This document shows positions 1 through 7,233 of a stretch of DNA of 64,000 bases, piece after piece. Made by a program: the position numbers and the translations under genes. The stretch comes from a virus. Numbering within the stretch: the first letter of the stretch is position 1; every line of letters begins with the position of its first letter. The notes beneath the pieces were generated by a model. That model was not told where the DNA came from. It worked only from the letters and a program-made list of their open reading frames with translations, and made no database searches. The DNA lies in IMG/VR virus record IMGVR_UViG_3300046558_000178, positions 1 through 64,000 of that record; one strand, written 5' to 3'.

Positions 1-302
1 TCGGCAAGGCCTTCGACTACTCCGCACCGATCGGCGTGATCCACCGCGCCGCCGACGTGGCCGGGGTTGAGCAGGCCGCCATCTCGCTGGAAGTCGACGG
101 CGTGACGAAGCAGTCCAGCCACATCACGCATCTGATCTGGTCCATCAGCGAGACCATCGCCAACCTGTCCACGCTGTTCACGCTGCAGCCGGGCGACCTG
201 ATTTTCAGCGGCACGCCGGAAGGTGTGGGCGCCGTGAAGCCGGGCCAGACCCTGGTCGGCAAGATCGACGGCCTGTCCACGCTGGCCGTCAAGATCGTTT
301 AA
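1..302 (+). CDS. Fumarylacetoacetate hydrolase family protein (3' part only)
   Basis: Only the C-terminal ~99 residues are present; the start lies before the window. The reading frame begins at base 3 and ends at TAA 300-302. The segment SGTPEGVGAVKPG with the preceding LQPGDLIF is the conserved C-terminal core of the FAH superfamily (fumarylpyruvate or acylpyruvate hydrolases), which cleave C-C bonds in catabolism of aromatic acids. Substrate cannot be told from this piece. Its stop overlaps the stop of the convergent SIR2 gene by a few bases. This is host chromosome, not phage. Confidence 0.85.
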   Translation, partial: GKAFDYSAPIGVIHRAADVAGVEQAAISLEVDGVTKQSSHITHLIWSISETIANLSTLFTLQPGDLIFSGTPEGVGAVKPGQTLVGKIDGLSTLAVKIV

Positions 303-1150
303 GTAGCCGCCAGCGCCGCCGCAATCGCCTGCAATCCCGCCAGTGCGCCCATAGTCAAGCCGACATCCAGCGCGCTGGCCACTTGCGGCTCGCGCGGATT
401 GATGCGCACCAGGCGGCCGCCGTGCTGGTGCACGATGTGGTTGCTGAAATGGCGCACCGACGGTATCGCCGTTCCGGCGCCCAGTTCCACCACCACCGGC
501 CGCCGCGTTTTCGCCAGCCACGCCTGTTGGCGCGCGGCCTGCGCTTCCGAGTGCCGCTCCAGCCAGTCCCCATCGCCGAACATCAGGATATTCGGCCGCG
601 CCAGGCCGCCGCAGTGAGGGCAGGTGGGCGGCGCGTTGCGCAAGCGGCACGCATCCGCATCCACTTCCGGCGCGAACGCGTCGGCCGGCCAGATATCGTC
701 GCCGCACGGCGCCATGCACTGCAAATGATGGATGGACCCGTGGCACTCCACCACGCGCTGCGCATCGAATCCCGCCAGCTGGAACTGCCCATCCACATTG
801 CTGGTGAAGACGCTGCAGCCATGCTCCATCCGCCCGCCCCATTCACGCAATAGTGCAAAGCCCTGATGCGGCACGGTGGCGCGGTAGAGCGCCAGACGGT
901 GTCCGTAAAAGCCCCAGGCCAGCGCGGGATCTTGCAGGAACGCCCGCGGCGACGCGATGCTGGAAAAGTCCAGTCGTGCCCGTCCCAGCGCCGGATAGGC
1001 CTTCCAGAAACCCTCGTTGCCGCGAAAATCCGGCAGCCCCGAATCCACGCCCATGCCCGCGCCCGCCGCGACGATAAGCGCGTCCGCCTGCCCGATGAGT
1101 TGCGCCGCGTGGGCAAGCAGATAGTCAGTGGAGGACATGGTTGATGGCAT
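299..1150 (-). CDS. SIR2-family NAD-dependent protein deacylase
   Basis: The protein has the Rossmann NAD-binding signature GAGMGVDSGLPDFRG near residues 30-45, a catalytic-His region VVECHGSIHHLQC, and two cysteine pairs (CMAPC and CPHC) that would hold the structural zinc. Length (~283 residues) suits a bacterial sirtuin. These cytoplasmic enzymes remove acyl groups from lysines using NAD+. Starts at 1150 or 1138 both give a sensible N-terminus; neither has a clear Shine-Dalgarno site. It is convergent with the FAH gene and divergent from the tRNA. Host gene. Confidence 0.88.
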   Translation of the reverse strand: MPSTMSSTDYLLAHAAQLIGQADALIVAAGAGMGVDSGLPDFRGNEGFWKAYPALGRARLDFSSIASPRAFLQDPALAWGFYGHRLALYRATVPHQGFALLREWGGRMEHGCSVFTSNVDGQFQLAGFDAQRVVECHGSIHHLQCMAPCGDDIWPADAFAPEVDADACRLRNAPPTCPHCGGLARPNILMFGDGDWLERHSEAQAARQQAWLAKTRRPVVVELGAGTAIPSVRHFSNHIVHQHGGRLVRINPREPQVASALDVGLTMGALAGLQAIAAALAAT

Positions 1151-1182
1151 AGAAATAATGATGTCACAAGCATAAAGCAGTA

Positions 1183-1211
1183 TTACCAAATCCCAAAGCT
1201 GCTGCTATAAT
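1183..1211 (+). promoter_or_regulatory. Sigma-70 promoter of tRNA-Pro
   Basis: A perfect -10 hexamer TATAAT lies at 1206-1211, with TTACCA at 1183-1188 as a 4/6 -35 element and a 17-bp spacer. Transcription would start about 1218, just before the mature tRNA at 1224. Confidence 0.7.
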
Positions 1212-1223
1212 GCGTGCGTCTGT

Positions 1224-1300
1224 CGGGGCGTAGCGCAGCCTGGTAGCGTACTTGCATGGGGTGCAAGGGGTCGGAAGTTCGAATCTTCTCGCCCCGACCA
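1224..1300 (+). tRNA. tRNA-Pro(GGG), likely attachment site of the prophage
   Basis: This is a 77-nt cloverleaf with the 7-bp acceptor stem CGGGGCG/CGCCCCG, encoded CCA at 1298-1300, anticodon stem CTTGC/GCAAG and loop ATGGGGT, giving anticodon GGG. The T loop is GTTCGAATC. The sequence changes from host-type to phage-type genes directly after it, which is typical of tyrosine-recombinase integration into a tRNA 3' end. Confidence 0.95.
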
Positions 1301-1317
1301 GACAAATCAAAGACTTA

Positions 1318-1342
1318 GGCCAGCCGATGAGCTGGCCTTTTT
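1318..1342 (+). terminator. Intrinsic terminator after tRNA-Pro
   Basis: Perfect 7-bp stem GGCCAGC/GCTGGCC with a 6-nt loop, followed by five T. It would end the tRNA transcript. It may be phage-derived if the crossover is inside the tRNA. Confidence 0.7.
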
Positions 1343-1355
1343 CTTGTCTGCGAAA

Positions 1356-1379
1356 TTTACCCCTACATTTACCCCTACA
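1356..1379. repeat. Tandem 12-bp repeat beside attL (possible recombinase arm sites)
   Basis: Two perfect head-to-tail copies of TTTACCCCTACA lie 55 bp from the tRNA 3' end and just before the AlpA-like gene. Position and repetition suggest arm-type binding sites for integrase or excisionase. The role is inferred. Confidence 0.5.
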
Positions 1380-1422
1380 GATTGGTGGCCTTGCAAAACA
1401 TCATCTGGAACCGTCTGAGCCA

Positions 1423-1623
1423 TTACCCGTTTGCACGACTTGCAGCGATGCACTCCTCCTGCCAGCGCGCCACGTCGGCGGAATCCCAGGCGATAGCGCG
1501 CGGCCCGAGGTGGATTGGAGCAGGGAAGGCGCCAGCTTTAACCCTGCGGAGGATGGTGCTGCGCGATTGGCCTGTGGCCTCGATCACGGCGGGTAGGCGG
1601 AGAAATTTTTTGGTCATGGTCAT
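1423..1623 (-). CDS. AlpA-family DNA-binding regulator / excisionase candidate
   Basis: 66 residues. The order is a winged-helix MerR-like motif (LPAVIEATGQSRSTILRRVK), then AGAFPAPIHLGPRAIAW, then DVARWQEECIAAS, the classic AlpA/phage_AlpA pattern. AlpA proteins bind DNA and act as transcription activators or excisionases. It is the last gene of the leftward operon, next to the putative attL, the position of xis in lambda-like phages. Its start overlaps the stop of the MazG-like gene (ATGA). Confidence 0.85.
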   Translation of the reverse strand: MTMTKKFLRLPAVIEATGQSRSTILRRVKAGAFPAPIHLGPRAIAWDSADVARWQEECIAASRANG

Positions 1624-2300
1624 GCGGCTTTTCCTTCCGATTTAATCTGATTCTTTTCCGTCGCGCACACGCAGCGCTTCCCGAATGCGGCGCCGAAGTC
1701 GTTGCAGATGCCGCAGGCCGCCGCCGGCGCCACGCCGGGCAGTGGCCCATACTTCGGCTTCGCTGCCTGCTTGGCGCGGATCGCGTCGACCTTCGTCCAA
1801 ATCCTTGCAAGCTCTGTTTCGCCAGCGGCATGCATGCCCAACCCCTGCGCCAGGCAGAGCGCGGCCAGCGTGACCATGACTCCGCCTACCTCCTGCGCCT
1901 TCTCGCCGACGTCACGGCCGTACACGTAGTCCACCAGCTGGTGCGCCTCGCTGGCGGTGCAGCCGCACGCCTGGACCAGTTCCAGCGCCTCCTCGAGGAA
2001 GCGGTGGTTGCGCTCCTCGCGGTCGCCGGAGATCATCTCGCCGAAGCAGGCCATCATCCAGGGCTGCACGCGCGCTTGGAATGGCTCGGCTGCTGGTGGC
2101 GCGTTGGCGGCAGCGATTTTCGCCTCAATCGCTTCGATATCATTGCGGCGTTCCATCTTCCCGCGACCGCGCGGCAACCCCCAGTCCTTTTCAAGGTGAT
2201 CGTCCCATTGGTCGCCGAGTATTTGGCACGCCCGCCCGAACCCGATTTTACGGCCGGTCTGCTCGAGCAGTTTCATTTCATCAGACTCATAGCTGTTCAA
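1620..2300 (-). CDS. MazG-like phage protein (putative nucleotide pyrophosphohydrolase fold)
   Basis: 226 residues. The centre (about residues 96-160) carries RNHRFLEEALELVQA and, later, DVGEKAQEVGGVMVTLAA, an all-alpha EExxE-type pattern seen in MazG-like phage proteins. These hydrolyse non-canonical or signalling nucleotides, but catalytic competence is not proven here. A C-terminal cluster CGICNDFG...CVC could bind metal. Part of the leftward early operon, overlapping the AlpA gene by 4 bp. Confidence 0.6.
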   Translation of the reverse strand: MNSYESDEMKLLEQTGRKIGFGRACQILGDQWDDHLEKDWGLPRGRGKMERRNDIEAIEAKIAAANAPPAAEPFQARVQPWMMACFGEMISGDREERNHRFLEEALELVQACGCTASEAHQLVDYVYGRDVGEKAQEVGGVMVTLAALCLAQGLGMHAAGETELARIWTKVDAIRAKQAAKPKYGPLPGVAPAAACGICNDFGAAFGKRCVCATEKNQIKSEGKAA

Positions 2301-2315
2301 TTCGTTCTCCCGGAA

Positions 2316-2582
2316 TTAATCTTCGAAGGCGCGTTTAATGCCTGCGCGGTCCAGTCCTGCCGCCTTGCATCCGGCCTCGGTAGCGTGAAAATACGTGCTG
2401 CCGTTGTTCTGCGTGTGGCCCTGAGTGGCGTAGCCGGCCGCGACCAGGCGCTGCATGTGCTCGTTGTCAGCGCTGCCCGCGCAGTAGTAGTTCCGCCAGC
2501 CCCATTTGTTCTTCGGATAGCGGCCGGGAATCGCGCCCAGCATGTGGCGCAGCTTGTCCATGTCTTCAGTGGTAACGCTCAT
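2316..2582 (-). CDS. Small phage protein of unknown function
   Basis: 88 residues, with an aromatic-rich middle (NKWGWRNYYCAG) and a C-terminal AGLDRAGIKRAFED. I do not recognise a domain. It lies 15 bp upstream of the MazG-like gene in the same operon, and codon use fits its neighbours. Confidence 0.6.
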   Translation of the reverse strand: MSVTTEDMDKLRHMLGAIPGRYPKNKWGWRNYYCAGSADNEHMQRLVAAGYATQGHTQNNGSTYFHATEAGCKAAGLDRAGIKRAFED

Positions 2583-2611
2583 AGTTTCTTTCGCGCCCTG
2601 TGGGCGAACGG

Positions 2612-2812
2612 TTAGGCCGGCTCGGCGCCGACAACTTGGCCGGCGACTCGGGCGGTCGCTTTCAATTCCGCCAGAATCATTTCGGCATGCTCGTGCGACA
2701 GCGCATAGATGTAGGTGGAGAATTTCCCATCCGCCGTATCGAATTCGAGATCAAATAGCAGCCATTTCCGGCCGCTGACGTGCGCAGTGAATTTCTGTGG
2801 GATGAAGTCCAT
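2612..2812 (-). CDS. Small phage protein of unknown function
   Basis: 66 residues, predicted soluble alpha/beta (RKWLLFDLEFDTADGKFSTY followed by a helix HEHAEMILAELKATARV). No family recognised. Expressed in the leftward early operon between two other short genes. Confidence 0.6.
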   Translation of the reverse strand: MDFIPQKFTAHVSGRKWLLFDLEFDTADGKFSTYIYALSHEHAEMILAELKATARVAGQVVGAEPA

Positions 2813-2840
2813 CGTGTGCCTCTCTGCCTTGGACGAATGA

Positions 2841-3209
2841 TTAAAGGACGGACTTGCCGCGCACGTCCACGACGCCGACCTTATCTTTCAACCGGTCGAC
2901 CTTTCCGCGCAGGCTCTTTTCTTCCTTCTTCAAAGCCGTCACGCGATCCTGCATGTCGCTCAGATCCCGTTTGACGCTGGCATAGTCCTGCCAGGCCCGC
3001 TGCAGCGTCTGCGCCTGGTGGAGCAGGAAGTTGAACGGGTCAAATGCCTGATCGCATCGGGCGCAGTGAATCGTTCGCTCGTGCGCGTCGATGCGCAGCT
3101 GCTCGTGGTTGCAGAAATATGGCTTCCCGGCTGGCGGCTTTTCGATCAGCAGCGTTTGCTCTGGCAGATCAGCAGGTTTGAAGGCGTGGATCACGTTGTC
3201 GTCGCTCAT
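2841..3209 (-). CDS. Zinc-finger plus coiled-coil phage protein
   Basis: 122 residues. An N-terminal finger-like segment has Cys/His at FCNHEQ...IHCARCDQAF, consistent with one zinc site. The C-terminal half (SVKRDLSDMQDRVTALKKEE onward) is a charged heptad-type coiled coil, so it probably oligomerises. No enzymatic motif is visible. Function unknown; leftward early operon. Confidence 0.6.
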   Translation of the reverse strand: MSDDNVIHAFKPADLPEQTLLIEKPPAGKPYFCNHEQLRIDAHERTIHCARCDQAFDPFNFLLHQAQTLQRAWQDYASVKRDLSDMQDRVTALKKEEKSLRGKVDRLKDKVGVVDVRGKSVL

Positions 3210-3211
3210 GG

Positions 3212-3415
3212 CTATTCCTCATCCCTGATGATCGGCATCCGGCGCAGCCCACCGTTGACGGCCTCACCGTGAAGGATGCCGCTGCAATCCGCGTATGCGC
3301 GCTCGCCGTTCACCCGGGCCGTTTGCATACGGCGTTTCGGGCATTCGGGATGCGAGCAGCCGTCGAAGTGACGTTCGCCGCGCTGGCAGGTGTCGCACTT
3401 TTCGCGCTTAGCCAT
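3212..3415 (-). CDS. Small cysteine-rich phage protein
   Basis: 67 residues from ATG 3415. Two cysteine pairs (CDTCQRGE and GCSHPECPKRR) with histidines suggest a zinc-ribbon-like fold. The start overlaps the 3' end of the next gene upstream by 8 bp, typical of this operon. Function unknown. Confidence 0.55.
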   Translation of the reverse strand: MAKREKCDTCQRGERHFDGCSHPECPKRRMQTARVNGERAYADCSGILHGEAVNGGLRRMPIIRDEE

Positions 3416-3875
3416 GGTCAGCCTCCACGATATTGGAGACGACCCAAGTGCGCACAATTTCAAATCGGCGCTCGGCGGCGTTTTTCACTTCGACGCGTTT
3501 CCATTCGTTCGGATATGGCTCACCAGTGCGCACCCATTCGTGCTCGCCCACCGCCTCATCATTGATCCACATGATTTCGCGTGCCAAAGCTTCGGCGATG
3601 TTGAAGTTCGCGCCCAAAGCCTCAGAGTCGTAGGTGTCAATGCTTGCCAGGTTCAGCCCTTTGGCGTGGCCGACAACACCAAGCGCACAGAACTCGCCAT
3701 CAGATTCCAGTTCGCCAGCAACTAGGCGCTTTCCCGGCATAGCGTCGAGCGCAGCCAGAAGTTCGCGCAACAGCGCCTGGCCGCGCTTGCCCTTGATAGC
3801 TGAATTGACGGCTCCACGGTAGCGAATAAGGCCCCACTGGTCATCGCAATCATCGCTGTATCCGCTGCGGCTCAT
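3408..3875 (-). CDS. Conserved phage hypothetical protein
   Basis: 155 residues, soluble. It begins YSDDCDDQWGLIRYRGAVNS and carries a repeated acidic/aromatic pattern; this type occurs in early regions of many betaproteobacterial phages. No catalytic motif. The start overlaps the stop of the upstream gene (ATGA at 3872-3875), so the two are translationally coupled. Confidence 0.65.
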   Translation of the reverse strand: MSRSGYSDDCDDQWGLIRYRGAVNSAIKGKRGQALLRELLAALDAMPGKRLVAGELESDGEFCALGVVGHAKGLNLASIDTYDSEALGANFNIAEALAREIMWINDEAVGEHEWVRTGEPYPNEWKRVEVKNAAERRFEIVRTWVVSNIVEADHG

Positions 3876-4894
3876 TTCGTCTCCCTTGCGGCGAGGGCGA
3901 CGATCTGAGCATCGATAGCCTCATCCACTGTTTCGCGGGCAAAGCGCACGCCATGGAATGCCTGCCCAACTGACAGGTAAAACGCGCAAATTCCAGGCTC
4001 GCTAATATCACGCAGCCAGCGATAGCGTTCCGCATCCAAAGACAGTGCGAAGAACTTCGCGCGCAGCCAGTCTTGCCATTCGTTATCCAAAATTGGCATG
4101 ATTTCAGCAAGCTCTTCATTTACGCAAGCGCACCTTGTCTTCTCGAAAACTAAGGCGCGCTCCGCTTTTTCGGCGCGATCCATCCAATACCCACAGAGCC
4201 GATCGAATGCTTGACGTTGCTGCTCCATCGCACCATCCTGCCCTTGGCTGCTACCGGCAGCGGCGAGCGCGGCGCGCACAACATCAACGGTAGCATCAGA
4301 TACCGAACCCATTATCGCGCCGTCTTTCAAGCACTTTTCAACTTGGCGCCTTTGCTCATCGTTCAGTCTGATTTGTGCGGCGCGATATACCGGGAACATA
4401 TCTGCGTATTGGCCATCTGCCTTCGGTGGCTCAGTAAGAAGTGCAACTTCATAGGTTTCGCTCATGTAGCAGAATGGCTCATCACTCAGCGTGGCCGGTG
4501 CTGGCTTGGCTTCGCTCTGCGATTTCTTCGCCAGTTCTCGCACTTTATCGCACGCGAAATACCATACGTCGCCGTGCTTATGCATCGCAAGCTTGCCAAG
4601 GTCCATATTGCCCGGTGCGCTGTTATGTACGGCTCGCGCATATCCTTTGTCGAAAGCTTCTTCGATGGCTTCGCCCTGCTGCGCCTGGAGGGCTGCGCGG
4701 AGGTCGGTGGCCGCGTCGGCGTTGTAATCACGCTGTGCCTGCATGAAGCTGGCGATTTCTTCCACATATCGCATCAGCTTGTCCGATGAGAACGTGAAGC
4801 TATCACCTTCAGCCTCTTCTGACGTGCCGCTAACAATAGCGAACCTCCGCGCCATGCGGTGTATGAGGAACTTGTTAAAAGGGGCTGCGCTCAT
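3872..4894 (-). CDS. Large Ea-like accessory phage protein
   Basis: 340 residues from the ATG at 4894. The C-terminus has the signature DAERYRWLRDIS with a trailing DEAIDAQI segment, seen in many dispensable early-region proteins of lambda-like phages. A middle segment LCGYWMDRAEKAE also occurs in the upstream neighbour, reflecting a 45-bp DNA repeat. Start and stop overlap both neighbours by 4 bp. Probably a non-essential early function; activity unknown. Confidence 0.6.
   Translation of the reverse strand: MSAAPFNKFLIHRMARRFAIVSGTSEEAEGDSFTFSSDKLMRYVEEIASFMQAQRDYNADAATDLRAALQAQQGEAIEEAFDKGYARAVHNSAPGNMDLGKLAMHKHGDVWYFACDKVRELAKKSQSEAKPAPATLSDEPFCYMSETYEVALLTEPPKADGQYADMFPVYRAAQIRLNDEQRRQVEKCLKDGAIMGSVSDATVDVVRAALAAAGSSQGQDGAMEQQRQAFDRLCGYWMDRAEKAERALVFEKTRCACVNEELAEIMPILDNEWQDWLRAKFFALSLDAERYRWLRDISEPGICAFYLSVGQAFHGVRFARETVDEAIDAQIVALAARETK
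4161..4205. repeat. 45-bp imperfect direct repeat, copy 1
   Basis: 41 of 45 bases match the stretch at 5828-5872. Both copies are in coding frame and give YWMDRAEKAE. It lies inside the Ea-like gene. Confidence 0.85.
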
Positions 4895-6432
4895 GGCTGT
4901 CCTTCCGGTGCTGCACCAGCATAAAGGTTCACGCCGTTGCGGATTTCTTCGGACGGCGGCGCATACCATTTGATGCCATTCAGAGCGCTTTCATCGGTGA
5001 TGGCAACAGTTGGGGCGGCAACTGGTGCAGGCTGGCTTACAGATTTGCGGGAACGGATTTCTTCCGCAATGGCGCATCCATCAGGGTTTCCAGTGTCCCA
5101 ACCATCGGCAATTTCTGCCGCGGTCTCTAGGGCATCGTTGTAGGCTTCTGCCGAAGACACGGCAGGCTGGCGCAGGGCCATGCAGGCACTTGATGGAAAC
5201 TGTGCCGCAAGATGCTGCCATTGTGCATAGAATTCTTGCCCCATGCCTCGGCAAGTGGTGGCATCATAAAAATTCCCGGTGCGGAAATAGACATTTTTCG
5301 GCAGCACTGGCAGTTCCTCGCCCATGGCTGGGGCCGGGGTGGCGTCACCGTAACCGCACGAATCGCAGGGCTCACTGAGCGGCGCATTGCCGTCGCTTTC
5401 CAGGCCGCTGTAGCCCGCGTGCTGCATGCCGGTATCGTTGCAGTCTTTGCACCTTGGCGCTTCCGCCTTCGCTGGCTGTGCTGCGATGGATGCGCGCGCC
5501 GCTTGCCAAGTCTTCCACGAGAGCAGAGTATCCAAATTGACAGGCTCTCCGTCGTGCATTGGAATATAGCTGGTATATTTGTCCTCGTACCAAGCGCGCC
5601 ATTCCGCCCGCTCATCCGGCGCTGCGCACTGTGCCTTAACAGCAGGTTGCGGCGCGGTAGAGCGATCACCAGTCGTGAAGGAACGCAAGCGTTTCAGGAC
5701 TTCCGGCGCGTCTTTCTTCCGGCTGATCGCATAGCAAGCGGCGCCCAGCAATCCACGAGGGACCACTATCGGGTCTTCGATATCTTGCGATTCCACCTTT
5801 ACCGGTAGGCTAGTGCGTACGGAATTTTCGGCTTTTTCTGCGCGATCCATCCAATACCAACAGAGCCGTTCGGACGCTCCAACAGCGGCGGCAATCGCGG
5901 CGCGGGCGAACTTGCGGAAACCTTCGCTGGGGCGCGTGCCGGGCAAGCCGTGAACCATCAGCGCATCGATTTGCGCATCCGTCAGCGCGGGCTGTGCCTG
6001 CGGGGTGTCAAGATTTTCGAGCGCGGCGCGGCTTTGGCTTATCCATGCCGCATACAGCGAGTCGAGATCATCGCCCTCTGCAGTGCAGAACGAGGACATG
6101 CTGTCTGGATCGTTGCCACACCGCTGGATTGCTTCGTCGTACGCGATGGCGGCGCGGGCGGCGCTGCGCAGTCCGACCAGTTCGGCCTCTTGTTGCTCCA
6201 CCAGGGCGACCAGCTCGGAAATGGCGGCGGGATTGGCGGCGGCGATAAAATCGCGATTCGCTTCGCTGACCGTGATTGTGCAGCAGCCATCGCGGAGAAT
6301 TGCGCCATGCAGGACATCGCCATCGCCGCCGCGTGCGCTGCTCAGGCGCAGATAGCTGTTGCTTGTCCACCACGCCCACTTGCCCGGCGTTGCCGCCTGC
6401 GCCAATTCCTTCAGTTTGTCGCGTTCCATCAT
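4891..6432 (-). CDS. Ea22/Ead-like early phage protein
   Basis: 513 residues from ATG 6432. The N-terminus has the Ead/Ea22 pattern: ATPGKWAWW near the start and NRDFIAAANPAAISELVALV near residue 60, followed by a coiled coil. The rest is a mosaic: a LCWYWMDRAEKAE repeat, a Cys-rich spot CKDCNDTG, and a C-terminal EEIRNGVNLYAG. Ea22-type proteins are non-essential early proteins linked to the lysis-lysogeny choice. The start overlaps the stop of a 38-residue membrane protein by 4 bp (ATGA). Confidence 0.65.
   Translation of the reverse strand: MMERDKLKELAQAATPGKWAWWTSNSYLRLSSARGGDGDVLHGAILRDGCCTITVSEANRDFIAAANPAAISELVALVEQQEAELVGLRSAARAAIAYDEAIQRCGNDPDSMSSFCTAEGDDLDSLYAAWISQSRAALENLDTPQAQPALTDAQIDALMVHGLPGTRPSEGFRKFARAAIAAAVGASERLCWYWMDRAEKAENSVRTSLPVKVESQDIEDPIVVPRGLLGAACYAISRKKDAPEVLKRLRSFTTGDRSTAPQPAVKAQCAAPDERAEWRAWYEDKYTSYIPMHDGEPVNLDTLLSWKTWQAARASIAAQPAKAEAPRCKDCNDTGMQHAGYSGLESDGNAPLSEPCDSCGYGDATPAPAMGEELPVLPKNVYFRTGNFYDATTCRGMGQEFYAQWQHLAAQFPSSACMALRQPAVSSAEAYNDALETAAEIADGWDTGNPDGCAIAEEIRSRKSVSQPAPVAAPTVAITDESALNGIKWYAPPSEEIRNGVNLYAGAAPEGQP
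5828..5872. repeat. 45-bp imperfect direct repeat, copy 2
   Basis: Partner of 4161-4205 (41/45 identity), in the same coding phase. The two could recombine and delete about 1.7 kb. Confidence 0.85.
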
Positions 6433-6545
6433 GCCGCACTCCATTCCGAATATGCTCTGACCATGGCGCCGGAATACAAGGCCACCATCACGATCAGCAG
6501 GATGATCAGGCCCCAGTTCGGGCCGGTTTGCGGTTTGTTTTCCAT
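6429..6545 (-). CDS. 38-residue single-span membrane protein
   Basis: It reads MENKPQTGPNWG, then a hydrophobic span LIILLIVMVALYSGAMV, then a short basic/acidic tail. One transmembrane helix with the N-terminus probably inside. The stop overlaps the start of the Ea22-like gene (ATGA), which supports translation. Function unknown. Confidence 0.6.
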   Translation of the reverse strand: MENKPQTGPNWGLIILLIVMVALYSGAMVRAYSEWSAA

Positions 6546-6571
6546 TGCAGGCCTTTCGGTTGATGTTGGGT

Positions 6572-6823
6572 TCATGTGACCTCCTTTGCGGCTGCCCGCC
6601 TAACCCTGTCCCACGTTTTCTGGTTCATCAGCAGCACGGCGCCGCCGTTCAGACTGATGACTTGGCCGTCGGGAACGGTCTCCCAGTAGCCGAAGAAATC
6701 AGCCATCCACGCATTTGTCTTAGCGACCAGTTCAGGGTCTTGTATCCGCGCAAACTCAGGGCTGCACTGCATGCGTGGGCGCGCGGGCGAGATCTGGACC
6801 TTTGCCCCGAAGATTGAGGTCAT
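6572..6823 (-). CDS. Small phage protein of unknown function
   Basis: 83 residues, soluble. It contains WMADFFGYWETVPDGQVISL and a C-terminal basic helix WDRVRRAAAKEV. No known domain recognised. The start overlaps the stop of the DUF551 gene by 4 bp. Confidence 0.6.
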   Translation of the reverse strand: MTSIFGAKVQISPARPRMQCSPEFARIQDPELVAKTNAWMADFFGYWETVPDGQVISLNGGAVLLMNQKTWDRVRRAAAKEVT

Positions 6824-7233
6824 GCTGCCCTCCGCTTCGGCGCCGCCGGCAGGTCCATCCAGGCCACAACCAGCGCCGATTCGATTGGCGTTGCATCGGC
6901 GTATCGCCAGACATCACCGTCACGGACGCCGGGCCACACTTCCTCATCCGAGAGCGCGAGCAGCACCAGGATATCGTCGTCCGGGAGGCGGTCGGCGACA
7001 GATGTCCAGCCGGTGGGCACCGAGCTGCGCAAGTCAGCGGTGGTGCCAATGCCGTCCAGCGCTTCGATTTCTTCCGTGGTCATGCCTATGCAGGCATTCC
7101 AGCACGCGGCTAGGCGTCGGGCGTCATCCCTCCTCATGCTAGCGGCGACAATCATGCCCTTTGCACTGTTGATGTCGCAAGAATACTGCCAGACGGTCAC
7201 ATGCAGCCGCCCCTGGGTGTGCTGGCCGCTCAT
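6820..7233 (-). CDS. DUF551-family phage protein
   Basis: 137 residues from ATG 7233. The C-terminal half has the DUF551 pattern: GWTSVADRLPDDDILVLLAL and the closing VVAWMDLPA. DUF551 proteins are common in phage early regions and have no established function. The N-terminal half (HVTVWQYSCDINSAKG, RRDDARRLAACWNACIG) is a separate short conserved segment. Start overlaps the rdgC stop (ATGA). Confidence 0.7.
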   Translation of the reverse strand: MSGQHTQGRLHVTVWQYSCDINSAKGMIVAASMRRDDARRLAACWNACIGMTTEEIEALDGIGTTADLRSSVPTGWTSVADRLPDDDILVLLALSDEEVWPGVRDGDVWRYADATPIESALVVAWMDLPAAPKRRAA

